This document shows positions 35,576 through 47,149 of a stretch of DNA of 64,000 nucleotides, piece by piece. The notes below the pieces were generated by a model that was given only the letters and a program-made list of their open reading frames with translations, had not been told where the DNA came from and did not search any database. The stretch is from NCBI GenBank assembly GCA_963855995.1, contig OY979721.1, forward strand, positions 4,712,001-4,776,000. Direction: 5' to 3'. The position numbers and the translations under genes were made by a program. Origin of the DNA: Muricea muricata. Its lineage: Eukaryota; Cnidaria; Anthozoa; Malacalcyonacea; Plexauridae. Position 1 is the first letter of the stretch, and each line of letters starts with the position of its first letter.

Positions 35576-38199
35576 GATCTACAGACATGTATTCATTTAA
35601 AATTATGATAAATGCATCATATCTATGTCACAAAGACGACTCAAAATATCGGGCATAGATTTGTTTTCGCAAGATTGCGTTATTTGTGCAGCCAAAATGT
35701 GATTGAATCTCTTGTAAGTTCGTGTTGAAATGAATATATGTCGTCCGTTTGTCCAATAGCAGTATGATATGACTATTGCTGATTAAAAAATATAAACTAT
35801 TTTGATTACGCTGACAAGTAGCTTTTTGTCCAGTTACTTACACAGATCAGTGGCAGTGCTACGCGCGCAAAGCTCGGCGGGATAGCGTCACTTCGAAGCG
35901 ACGCCATATTTATATTTTCCACAATTAAAAGGTTTTATACAGCGAAGAAAGATACCATTTTAACCAAGATGAACGATGAAATAACTCCGTATACATCACG
36001 AAGGACGGCGTGAAACTCAGGTAAGCAAATTCTTGTGGTTTTTGTATAGATAAAACAATTTAAATGTTTAATATTTACTGCCTTCCACGAGTGCATCCAA
36101 ACACGTGTTCCATATTATAAATTTGAATTTCGCGCGATAGTATTTCGATTTAAAAGGAATTTATCAGTGGAATTTATACGTTGAAATAAATAAATGCCTT
36201 TTACTTTCCTTGATGCATGGAATTCGGCTCAATATTATTAGGATCAGTACTGTTAGAACATTATCTTGTATTCCTAACTGTTAGAACCTTATATTGACAC
36301 AATGACTGAGTGCCAATCTAATGGGGAAGCCGGCGATAATATGTGCATTATTTCGTGAGTGCGTTGTTGCGTGTCATGGAAGTATAGCCAAAATTTGTTA
36401 GCTACCTGGCTTAAGGTAATGTATTGTAGCAGGGAAATTTGTGTGTTGCTAATTTGCTATGATGACTCAGCTTTAATGTGCTCAACCATTTCCTTCTCAG
36501 CAAAACACTAGAATACTATCTTTATATATCTTGTTATACGGTGTATTTTGTATTTTTGATTGCCAAGGCTCTCCTCTTGATGAGCAAAATTCTCTGCTAT
36601 AAAAGATACAGCAAAATATAATAACAATCAAAACTATTTATACTGTTAATTATCCTATTAGCATTGCTGCTGATATTACTGATATTATTAAATAGGAGAA
36701 AAGTAAGACTTGCATAACAAGAAAAGAGATATAAGTAATATATTTACCCAAGGAGCTGCAACCTCCAAGAAGTGATATTAAATCACCAAGTTTAAAAGTA
36801 ACAAAATACTAATTGCCCTATTGTAAACATCTTATTACTGAATAGTCCTTAATGCGATCCATGTTTTACACCACACTACTTGTATTCGGGTCATTCCAAT
36901 AAAGATTTTCAGGCCCTCTGGTAAAATTTGCTGCCCTTTAGGGAGGAAAGGAATAACATTGACTCATGGTAATAATGAAAGACAGTGGAACATGTAATTC
37001 ACCATTAATTAGTCTCACTGCACTTTTAGAAGTACCAGTAGTGCATCTTGTGTGTGACAATATAAACCTTTATGCCATACAGTATTTTTTTCACTCTCGG
37101 TCTCATATACTGGATTTGTTATAGGGCCAATTTGTCTTACACCATACTATTCTACTAATCAATTAAAGTGCTACTTTTTAAACTTTTAACCAAGCAGTCT
37201 GTTAATGTAAACGTTGCTATTTTATTCTATTTAATATCAAATAATTGTACTAGGAAAAGTGCTGACACACTAGAACATTTTGCATAGAAAAATTTATGAT
37301 TGCCTCATGTATTATTGCATTAAAAGGTAATTCCAGAAAAGATCTATACCCCTCAGAGGAAATTTCTACCATTCAAGGAGTAGGATGTCTTCAGATGCCC
37401 AAAGGGAAGGGGAGGCATGTATAAGTTTGCCCAAGGGGTTACACTTTGTAAAAAGCCATTGTATTTATCAAGCAAAATGTTTGTAAATTTAAACGAAGAA
37501 TAAATTGAATCATAGATGACGATGATGCCCTGGAAGGGGGAAGGTTGAATACCTGTGTGATATCCGAAGAGGCTGGGGGTATTTTTAATTTCCTCTGTGC
37601 AGGATCTTTTCTGGAATGATCCAATGCTCAAAATATATCCTGTCATGTATGGTAGATAGCTATTTGATCATCTTGACTTACGACTTTACTGATCTTATTG
37701 CAGCCTTGCAAAGTTTTGATTACATACAACTGCCTGGAAACTCCATTGGTTGAAAGGAGTCAAAGCTAATGATGCAAGGCGAGGACAGCAGTTTCACAGT
37801 ATTCGAACAGCTACTTGGAATGTATGAGACAATAAAATATTTCGAAATCTACAATAGTTAGCTACAATAGTTTACATAATAATATTGTTATAATTACCTA
37901 TTCACAGTTAACTGATAAACCTAGCCATTCAACAGTATAATATACACGCACGGAGACAACCAGTTTTATCAAAGAATATTATGTTGATCAAATTGTCTAT
38001 AAATTAATTGGTTTAAAACAGCCCAAAACATTTTATGTGTTGGATGATTATGTTTAGAACTGTATTTTATAGTTCTGTAGAATAGCATAAAGTGACTTAA
38101 TTAAGTGTATATAAAAACTCAATTCTTTCTTTTTTAAATAAATGTTTTAACTTCACAATATTTCATCTGATTTTATAAGTATTGAAATTATTGCAATTT

Positions 38200-38455
38200 T
38201 TACTCCACATACTATTTTAAGAGTAATTTCTGGAGTCAATATTACTCCACTTATGAGTGTAAAATTCACTCTCCCAAGGGGAGTACATTTTTAATAGGAG
38301 TAATAATGACTCCTATCAGTAGTAAAATTCACTCTACTTTTGAAGTAAAAATTACTCTGAACACATAGTTAAAATACCGGAGTAAAAAGTACTCTCAAAT
38401 TGGAGTGAACTGGGACCTTTTTTTTACTCCACTTTTGGAGTCAAATCTACTCCTT
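38200..38455. repeat. Right subterminal GGAGT/ACTCC array
   Basis: The same palindromic units as at 35292-35575 (for example GGAGTAATAATGACTCC and GGAGTCAAATCTACTCC), ending 13 bp before the terminal CAGTG. Confidence 0.75.
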
Positions 38456-38479
38456 GAAAATAACAGTGAAGTTATTTGG

Positions 38480-39150
38480 TCAGTCTAGTTTGGATAGGGT
38501 AATATCAATCAATAGAAGATGATCCTCACTGCCAACTGGACCTCTAGAGAGAACAATTAGAACTGACAGAGCTATAAGAGACGATCGTTCCAGGACCTCT
38601 AGGAAGAATAGTTTGGAAACCGAAAAGAGAGTTGAAATACATTTATTCAATATGACTGTCATCCAAAATAATCCAACATACCACGACGAAGACCAGTTCA
38701 GATCTTGGAGAGCTATCTTCAGCATCCAGCAAAAATTAGTTGCGTTTAGGTCTCTCCTGTAGCAATGCTGGACAAATAAGAGAATCCTTACGGGACTTCC
38801 AGGAAATACAGTTTACATTTGAGAGAGCTATCCACAGTACCCAGGATAAATACGGTTAGTTTAACTTAGGTTTCCTCCTGCAGTAACACTGGATCAACAG
38901 GAGATGTTCCTTCATGCATAGACCTCTAAGACGAACAGTTTAATCTCACAGAGCGCATTCCAGTATAAATAAAGTTGGTTTGGAGTAGGTTTCTCCTTCT
39001 ATAATTCCAGAAATAGCAATTTCGAATTGATTTAAATCTCATAGAGAGCCATGCAGTATAAATAAAGTTTGTTCAGTTTAGGTATCCTCTTCTATGATTC
39101 CAGAAATAGCAATTTCGAACTGATATAGAGCTGATGCCAGTAAGATTAGT
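38480..39150 (+). repeat. 114-bp dispersed repeat cluster next to the CACTG element
   Basis: About six units, beginning some 10-40 bp after the right end of the CACTG element. They include GACCTCTAGGAAGAATAG and CCAGTATAAATAAAGTTG. A related piece lies at 41590-41800. Confidence 0.6.
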
Positions 39151-40128
39151 TCCAAGTGCAACATCTTCGCTTTTCTTTTTTGCATTCCTAACCTGAGATA
39201 AACGCATGCAGGAATAACACGATAACGTGCATATTGAAAATAACATTCCAGAGTCACAAAGGCCGTGACCTAACTATACCAATTTCTTTTAATATAACTG
39301 TACCAATTTCTTTGAATATAAACAATTCTTGCCATTCTACTGCATTCCAAAGTAACATCAATTAAATTTCTTTTTTGTCATTGCTCGTAGATATCACTGT
39401 CCTTAGTAGTTTATAAATAGAGCTAATCGTGTGTGATACGTCTGGAATCTGATCCCGGCATGGACGGTTGGCTCCATATGCTTATGCTTACATGCTTTAT
39501 TTCTATTTTTTAATATAAACCTTACTACAATATCTATCAGTTCCAATTATTATTCGAAGGATCATCTTCTATTGTCCATACAGTGTCACTCTAATCCTAC
39601 ACTAAACTGACTGAAAAGCTTATCAGTTTTTAGTCCTTAGAAGTCCCAAAGCAACATCAACCTTGCCGAAATAATTTATTAGATTGGATTTGGGACAGAT
39701 TTACGACTCCGCCAGAAGGTCTTTTCTATTCTGTAAACTTTCATTGTACTACCGAAAAAGCGGTGTTTACAACAAAAGAAGTTAATTGACTTATCAAGAA
39801 GGCTCACAAGAGGTATTTTTTTTTAAAGAGAGAAAGTGTTTACCAGTATACAAACATGAAAAGACATTCGCTACAAAAAACATGTAGTCACAAAGACAGT
39901 TGAAGAATAAACCTGGAGATTAATTGACAAGCAAGCATCCAAAACAAAACGTTGAACAATATCAAGTAGCTCTAAATATTCTTTATAACTGAACTGATTT
40001 AATGCTTTTAACATAAACTTCTGACTTTCTTATTGATATTTGTTAGCTATTCTTGTCACAAGCTTGTGCAGCAGTCATGTAAGACGATTTGAACGCTGAG
40101 CAGCAAAACGAGGACATATTAGTGAATC

Positions 40129-40155
40129 ATAAATTTACGTGGTATTTCCACAAAA
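40129..40155 (-). repeat. Terminal fragment of the CACCACGTAAATTT MITE family
   Basis: ATAAATTTACGTGGTATTTC followed by CACAAAA matches only the outer end of the family. Confidence 0.55.
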
Positions 40156-42175
40156 CAGAACTTGTATTTATTCTATGACTATGGGTAGGCCTTCTGTATA
40201 AGGCGTATATAAAAGTGGGTTGATTACAGGTTCATGCATGAGCATACTTGCTCTGAAAGGTTTTGACTTATAGGAAACCTTATATTTGCTGTTTTTAATG
40301 AGCAGTTTTGAAATGGTTTCCTACTGAAAATCAAGTAAACATTTGATTAAAAACTAGCCATAATGTTTGACGAAGTACTAGTCAATATTGCGGATATATA
40401 TATACTTCGATAAACCTTTTATATACTTCGATAAAAAACATGTTTACTTGTTCGCAAACAATGATATATCAGTCCTTAGATATTGTCCGACGATACATGT
40501 TTAACTGTCAGTGTCTATAACCTTTCAGTTTAGCTTTATAAAAAACAGAGATTTTTCCGGAGATAAAGGATTCAACAAATTAGTTGATTTTTTCAACAAA
40601 ACAATTTGGTTTTCCATAACGAGTTTCTGAAAATTTCGCAACCCAATAACTTTCTAACAATATGCTAACTAGATGTATGTTGTATAATGTTGTGTACAGA
40701 TAGCTTTTGCTGTCTTTCTGTGAAGAAGCAAGTATACAAGTCTTTAAGCACTGCATTCTTGATTTAAACTATTCATGTATGGAGACATACATTATCTTAA
40801 GTATGCATGTTAGAGTCTGAGAGATTGAGAGCGAGCTCTTGAGACAAGTCTGTCGTCTGTGTTCTTCCATAAAATGTCTATCATGTTTTCAACGTAAAAA
40901 TAGACGCACGATGAATAGGAATACTTATTTTGGTCGAAACCCCAAGGTCAACGGAGAACAGTTGATGCTGGATGTCCTACCGTGACGTTCTACTAATATT
41001 TGTTTGCTTTTGTATAGAATAACAAACGCTAATTTGAATACAGGCGGTTAATGTTTAAGGCAGAAACATTAAATAAGCCGCGGACGTGAAAGAGAGCAGA
41101 CATCACCAAGTATACAAAGAAAGGTTAAAACAAAGACAAAACTCGAACATTTCAAGATTGAAAGCATAATTTCAGGAAGAAGGTGATTTCGTTTGGAGAT
41201 ATTAACCAGCTTTTAAAAGGTATATATAAAATTAAGATAGTTTTGTATATTATTCTTCAGTGTATGGAGCTGATTTGAGAACATTTACAATTATATATAG
41301 CCACACTGAAACCGTGTCTACTTTGAGTACAGGTGGCATTTCCTTTTGAACGATGTGAACTAGGCGATGATTTGTATGCGTTTAAATGAGGAAACATAAA
41401 CGCAGAGCATTACATCCACCATCACATCCACCAAAAGAGGGAACATCAGACCAGAAATCACGGACGAAATTGTAAGTCTAAGTGGGCTATTTCAGTTATC
41501 ATGTCACTTAAAATCAATGATTTCACTATGGTTCAATAGCAACTCTACCCCTCTTCTCGTCTTCACGTGAATTACGATTGCACCACAGTCTGGGCAACAG
41601 TTTAGGACTGACAGAGCTGTCCAATCTAAATATATAGTTCAATGCATCTCCTGTAGTTCAACTGAATCATTAAATATAATGACACTTATACTCTGGACGT
41701 CCAGGAAGAACTCATCTAGTGTATATATAAATTTGATAAAGTTAGAATCAACAAGCAAGCGATTACTCTTTCTGGACAGGTCAATAATTGAGAACTGAAC
41801 AGAGCTACCCAATTCACATGACTTTAGCCTGGTCTTCGCTCAGGTCAACTATACGTAATGCGGTCTGTTTATATGATCTGCATTGTGGGAGAAATATTTT
41901 CATGTGTTCAAATGGCGATTTTCTTCTCGCCTGCGGAGATGTTAATACGACACAGGTTTATAATTAGCACTAGCTGTCTTGTCCTAGCGACATGAGCATA
42001 AGAAACACAGCAAAGGTAACTTTTCCTCAGAGGTTTACGAAAACGAAAGAATTTGCTTTTGTTCTACCATAGCTTTTACTTGGCTTGGGCTTATATGTCG
42101 ATGCTTACGTCGCACACTTCACTGCATTCTTTTTTCCCTTTTGTTTTAGCTTGTGCTTATGTCGCTACTGAGAAC

Positions 42176-42276
42176 ATAGGCGGCCCAATTCACTGTGTAG
42201 TTTCATATAGAGATCAGTACGCACACTTCATAATATATTATATATGAAACTACACACTGAATTGGGCCGCCTATGG
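42176..42276. mobile_element. Palindromic MITE, 101 bp (AGGCGGCCCAATTCACTG ends)
   Basis: A near-perfect foldback, ATAGGCGGCCCAATTCACTG to CAATTGGGCCGCC-type ends, flanked by the direct repeat TGAGAAC (42169-42175 and 42277-42283). Confidence 0.8.
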
Positions 42277-43112
42277 TGAGAACCAAGCATTAAATCACAT
42301 TTACAGACTTACTATGTACATTGACATAATATGTAAATTCAAACAAATAAAATAAATATGGTAATACATTGGTAAGATATTAGCAATATTCGTAAACCAG
42401 AATGTACATATCGTTTACAAAATCTAGTTAGTCAATTTTTCCAGTGAAATTTACTTTCTTACATGCTATGTAAGTTTGTGGTTTACAAATTACCAACAAA
42501 TTATTACATACTATGTCAACACAAATGTCATTTACAGTCTACTTTAGTCTTTACAGATAAAGTAAATCTTATTTACATACACTTGTACGGTACAACTGAT
42601 AAAAATACTCCGAAGAAATACATCTTGAAAACAAGACGCAAATCAAACTGTAATATTTCGATTTTATTTTAAAACCAGCATTTCTGTCCGATGATACCAG
42701 AAGGTTCATATACATGTATTTATTTCGATCAGGGGTTTGAATAATATTCATCATAGCAGCTAGCTGCACCTCGAAAACAGACGGTTATGCCGAAAACGGT
42801 TTAAATAGTTAAAATAATTGTTGTTTAGGAAAAAATAACCGTCTGTCAGATTTCGATGAATGTCTCTTACTGGTCATTGGAACACTGTTGTATTGTGCCA
42901 GACAAGTATAGTGCCCCCTTTTTTAACCGTTGAAAACCGAGCGTGGCGGATTTTGGACTTGGGCAGAAAAGCTTGATTGTATCTTCTGCTTTCACTGAAA
43001 TGTACACAACTGAACCACGAGGAACTGACCGTCTATATTTGTGCCAAATTGTAGCAAAAATATGAGAGTATTTGAGCTAGAAAATAAAGTTTTTCATAAA
43101 AAATTCGATAGG

Positions 43113-43206
43113 ATTGTTCACAGCTGTCAACAACACAGTAACATTGTTAAATCTGAATCAGCTCTAATATTTTAGAAATAAAATATTGTTGACAACTGTG
43201 AACAAT
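43113..43206. repeat. Inverted repeat hairpin
   Basis: ATTGTTCACAGCTGTCAACA is mirrored by TTGTTGACAACTGTGAACAA around a ~50-bp AT-rich loop. Confidence 0.55.
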
Positions 43207-44777
43207 GTGGGCTGCAAATGTTCATCAACATTGCAACATGTTGTTCATAGTTATGGTTTCTGCTGGACTAGTAACTTGGTTTTCAATATAATTCTTTTGG
43301 GGAAAATGTTTCTCAAACTTCAATTTCCGTCATCTTCGCTTCGCCAAAACTGGCGAAACATGGGTGTATCCAGTATTTATATAGAGTTCACGCGGCCTCA
43401 GATAAATGTACAGTGCTCACTGCATTATACTGCTGCACGTGTAGAAGATCAAGACAACAATCAAGTGTAGGTCATAGAGGTGAAATGCTTATGAATGTGC
43501 TGTGAAAAGATAACTTTGAGCTCATTAGCTCATTACGACAATTATTATAACTCTGTCAAAATTTTTGCTCCTACGTGATCAACAACACGCCAACTCAGTT
43601 TAATGTTTTGTTTTTGTAGCCAAACTTTAATGGCGCAAAACGAATAAAAATATTTGCGTTCGTCTTTGACCACCCAAGTAATTTCATTTGACAACAATTA
43701 TCCGGGCTAACTGTTTCAAGATGTCGATGCTTGGTGGCTAACTATGCTTTTGATTGGCTTAGGAGTTGTTTACATGCATGAAACTGATTTTTAAACTGCT
43801 GCAGAAAGGAATTAAAATCCACGACAACTTCCATATTGAACTCACAAGAGATAAAAAGTGACTCTAACTCGAAAATGTTGAATTTTAACATAGATTTTAC
43901 CAGCTACTGAACATGTTTAGAGCGTTTGAGAAAGCAGGATAACCCTATCCACGAAAGGTGGATAATGCAATCCACCACATGGTAACTTTTCAGCTGTGGC
44001 AGAAAGGCATAAAAAGCAATGGCACGATGGGATGGATACCGAAACCGCTAGAGATAAAAAGTGACTTTAACTCCAAAATACCGAACTTCAACCACGTTCT
44101 CTTTGGTAAAAGGAATCCAGGCTCTGGCTATGAAATTGCGTACAACTGGTCCAAGTTTCGCATAACCGAGCCAAGAACATATAGTGCACGTAGAATATCA
44201 GTGAGCTACATGCAGTACGTAGTTATGGTCAGTGAGCTCTATGTATATCCGCATGGTGTGAGAAATTTAGTGTTCAAGCGTTGAGCTCCATTTGCTGGGC
44301 TAATATGGGCTGAAACGGCCTGGAACGAACAGAAATCCATTTCCCTGCTTTTCATCACTGATATCTTTAATTTTCTATCATGAAACTTGTTTTTGAAACT
44401 TTGTGAAACAAAATAAGTTATATCTCATGAGGACCTGAATAGTCTAAAACATGGATTTTTATTTGACTGGTGGCAGTAACTAGTATCTGTAGTAAACAAA
44501 ACTTTAAACATCAATTTTGACAGATTGCATTGTTATGCACGCAATGTGCAGTGATTAGGTATGCGACATGAAACTATGAAGAATTTGAAACTTGAAAAAG
44601 CTTTATCGCTACAGAAAAGGGTTATCATTATGCATGGAATAAACTGGGGATTAGTCTGGTAAACAGAAAATCATACTCGACTGGAGAAGCTTTCAGGCCT
44701 GACAACGACATCCGATATACTAATCTATTTTCTAGATAACATATCGCTTGCAAGGACGCAGTGTTTTTTCTCTTGCT

Positions 44778-44924
44778 CAGTGGCAAAGCCAGCCCGACAT
44801 TTGGTCCTGCAATTTTTTTTGTGTTTATAGACCGTATAAGGAATCAATTTCTAAAGAAATGAATGATAATGATCAGTTTAAATTTGCACAACATGACCAG
44901 ATTGTCGGGCTGGCTTCGCCACTG
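44778..44924. mobile_element. hAT-type MITE, 147 bp (CAGTGGCRAAGCCAGCCCG ends)
   Basis: The ends are CAGTGGCAAAGCCAGCCCGAC and its complement. The perfect 8-bp duplication CTCTTGCT lies at 44770-44777 and 44925-44932. Same family as 46862-47141, in the opposite orientation. Confidence 0.88.
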
Positions 44925-46020
44925 CTCTTGCTCTGCATTTACATGCTGTATATGAAAAATGTCACTTTGAAATGAAGTCGAAAAAGTTTTAACGGCCTTT
45001 TTGTTTGTCAACCCAATGATAATAAGACTCAATTCTGGAGTGGTCGAGAGCAGTGCGTTATTATAGTACACATGCATCGATGACGTCATCCGACAGCGTG
45101 ATGTTTCGCCTCGTATATTTAAGTTTTTTTATAAAATAAACCAAACAGATTTCTTTTTTGTGCTTTGTACGGTAGTATATATCACAAGACGTCATTACGT
45201 GCAAAAATAACCTTATGGTACTCAGGTACGTCTCGTTCCGTACTTCTTCGCACGCCATAGCGCACGCTATGGCGTCATCTGTGATCTATTACAGTACAGA
45301 CGCACGCAAAAAAGGAAATATATTTGCCAACTAACAATATCCTTACAGCCATGCGCTTAATACCAGTTTTTCCACATGTTTCCAGCGAATGTTTTCCCCA
45401 TTATAGACAAGTGCAAGTGATGTTTTTAACATATGCGACTAATGCGAGCAAATATTTCTCACGAAAATGTTTTCAAGTTTGCCCATACTGAGAAATGACA
45501 GAACATTGACAGGAACAAAAATGTTTTCTAGTTAACCCACACTGGAAAGTACCACAAAATAATTAATAGGAAACAACACTTTCGCAACCATATTTATCGT
45601 ATGCATGTGTGACCTCGTTCCCAGGGCCTCTGCAGTGGAACGTGGGGAAGGTACTGGCAAGGGCTGGTTTTCCCTTTTTTCCAAATTTTCCAATATAGTT
45701 GAAAATTTTCATGCCAACTTTTCATGTACTTAATTTCTGTAATAAACTTTTCCAAATACTTTGGAAAGTTTGGTCATATCACAAATTTGGTCCCAGGGCC
45801 GCTGTCCACCACATGTTTCACCACAAAGAGGCCTTGGGATCGGGGCTGATGATGCATGTGCACTCAAAACTAATTCAGTTCATGTGATTATTATGCGTTT
45901 TGGTTTTATTGTACTCAGGCGAAAATGGTTGGGGAGTCGCTTCGAGGTTTTATCCTGCACACTGGGCAAGCTGAAAAAAGTAGGGCATACATGTATATAG
46001 GAGCAACGCCGCTAACATAG

Positions 46021-46158
46021 GGGCCGGTTGTAAAAACTCTTTGTAATCACTGTTTGTAGTTAAATATAGTGACTGAGTACAAAATACGTTGTTCTGATTG
46101 GTCGACGTTTCCACTAATCATAGTCAACGTAATCACTTTTTTTATGGAACTGGCCCCT
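46021..46158. mobile_element. Short MITE of the GGGGCCGGTTG family upstream of the coiled-coil gene
   Basis: Begins GGGGCCGGTTGTAAAAAC and ends GGAACTGGCCCC, an imperfect inverted pair. It lies 42 bp before the ATG at 46201 and may have supplied 5' sequence to that gene. Confidence 0.55.
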
Positions 46159-46200
46159 GATTCAGTTATTTTATTTCTTCAACAGAGAGATACGACCAAA

Positions 46201-46596
46201 ATGGACTCACTTGCGAAAACGATAGAAAGCGTGGAAGCTCTGTTTCAAAACTCAAACACGAAACCAGAGATGGCCATTAAACTGTTGAAACTAGAGAACG
46301 CGAACTTGGAAAAAACGATAGTTTGTTTGCAAGCACGAAACACGCACGTAGAGGCGGAAAACGAAACGCTACGTAACGAAAGCAGATCGCTAAGAGAGGA
46401 ACTGAGCGAAAGTAAAACTGTTCTAGCTAGCCTTTTGAAACAAATCAAGCGATACGAAAATGCTTTGAAAAAGGAACTGTGCATCAACACATCGTCCGCA
46501 TATTATGAACAGAACGGAGAATTGCTGAAAAAGGACACATCTAGCTCCAGAAAGAGTAGCAGTACAAGCTCAGCTAGCGCAAACGGGTTTGAATGA
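46201..46596 (+). CDS. Small coiled-coil protein, unknown family (paralogue of the one at 20349)
   Basis: 131 residues from the ATG at 46201, in good context (ACCAAAATGG), to TGA at 46594. The frame is open further upstream, to an ATG at 46069, but that extension runs through a MITE (46021-46158). A polypyrimidine-type acceptor, TTTATTTCTTCAACAG, sits 14 nt before the chosen ATG, so I place the start here, probably after a non-coding exon. Residues ~20-95 form a coiled coil (MAIKLLKLENANLEK, AENETLRNESRSLREEL). The last ~25 residues are Ser-rich (SSSRKSSSTSSASA). It has no membrane segment or catalytic motif. It shares about 12 of 22 residues with the paralogue over the first heptads and continues without gaps. 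A role as an oligomerising adaptor is a guess. Confidence 0.62.
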   Translation: MDSLAKTIESVEALFQNSNTKPEMAIKLLKLENANLEKTIVCLQARNTHVEAENETLRNESRSLREELSESKTVLASLLKQIKRYENALKKELCINTSSAYYEQNGELLKKDTSSSRKSSSTSSASANGFE

Positions 46597-46861
46597 GGCT
46601 CCGGTTAATGTTAATGAGAATTCTCTCTCATTTGACTGCCGACTTTGATCACGTGCAATTTAATCAACTCTTTGTTGTAAATTCGAGAGTCGTTTTTGAC
46701 CCCACGGGCCGGTTGTTCAAGGTTAATCCAGGGTTGCCATAAAATTTGAACCTTACAGCTTGCTTGCTTCACAGAAGCTTGTTTATACGCCAGGCGAGCA
46801 ACGGTAATTTTGCTATCTCAAATTTCGAAATAATACAGAAAGTAAAACAGCGGGTTAAAAT

Positions 46862-47141
46862 CAGTAGCGAAGCCAGCCCGACAATTTGGTCATGCTATGC
46901 AAATTGAAATCATTATCATTATTCATTTGTTTAGAAATTGATCCTTATACGGTCTGTAAACACATAGACGGCCCAATTCACTGTGTAGTTTCATATAGAA
47001 ATCAGTGCGCACATAAACATACTATAGTAATGTTGTGATGAAACTACACAGTGAATAGTCACTTATCTCTATATGAAACTACACAGTGAATTGGGCCGCC
47101 TATGGTACCTATGACCAAATGACGGGCTGGCTTCGCCACTG
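46862..47141. mobile_element. hAT-type MITE interrupted by a second MITE
   Basis: A second copy of the 44778 family, flanked by the perfect 8-bp duplication GTTAAAAT (46854-46861 and 47142-47149). Where the 147-bp copy is continuous, this one carries an extra ~140 bp (46964-47105), which is itself a palindromic element. Confidence 0.85.
46964..47105. mobile_element. Palindromic MITE nested inside the hAT MITE
   Basis: The arms start ATAGACGGCCCAATTCACTG and end with the complement GAATTGGGCCGCCTATGG. The internal stretch GAAACTACACAGTGAAT is present twice. Same family as 42176-42276. Confidence 0.8.
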
Positions 47142-47149
47142 GTTAAAAT

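Larger units (their letters stand above)
35278..38468. mobile_element. CACTG-ended DNA transposon with subterminal palindrome arrays (CACTA/EnSpm-like)
   Basis: The ends match as inverted repeats over ~32 bp: the left reads CACTGTTAATTTCAGGGAGT, and the right end read inward has CACTGTTATTTTCAAGGAGT. Inside each end lies ~250-285 bp made almost wholly of short GGAGT...ACTCC units in both orientations (35292-35575 and 38200-38455). CACTR termini with dense subterminal repeats are the CACTA/EnSpm layout. Flanking AA is shared at both ends, which is too short to prove a target duplication. No transposase reading frame is visible in the 2.6-kb interior, so it is non-autonomous. Confidence 0.62.
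39150..44765. other. Intergenic with repeat fragments, no supported gene
   Basis: Holds a partial 114-bp repeat cluster (41590-41800), the MITE at 42176 and the hairpin at 43113. Short frames (for example 43958-44284) show no recognisable domain. Confidence 0.45.

Noticed and set aside
37353-37646. 97-codon minus-strand frame inside the CACTG element
   Set aside because: No transposase-like motif and no support, so not taken as the element's protein.
43958-44284. 108-codon + strand frame
   Set aside because: No recognisable domain, repeat-rich surroundings and no supporting splice or paralogue evidence.
46069-46200. 44-codon N-terminal extension of the coiled-coil protein
   Set aside because: It reads through a MITE and ends at a likely splice acceptor; the ATG at 46201 has the better context.
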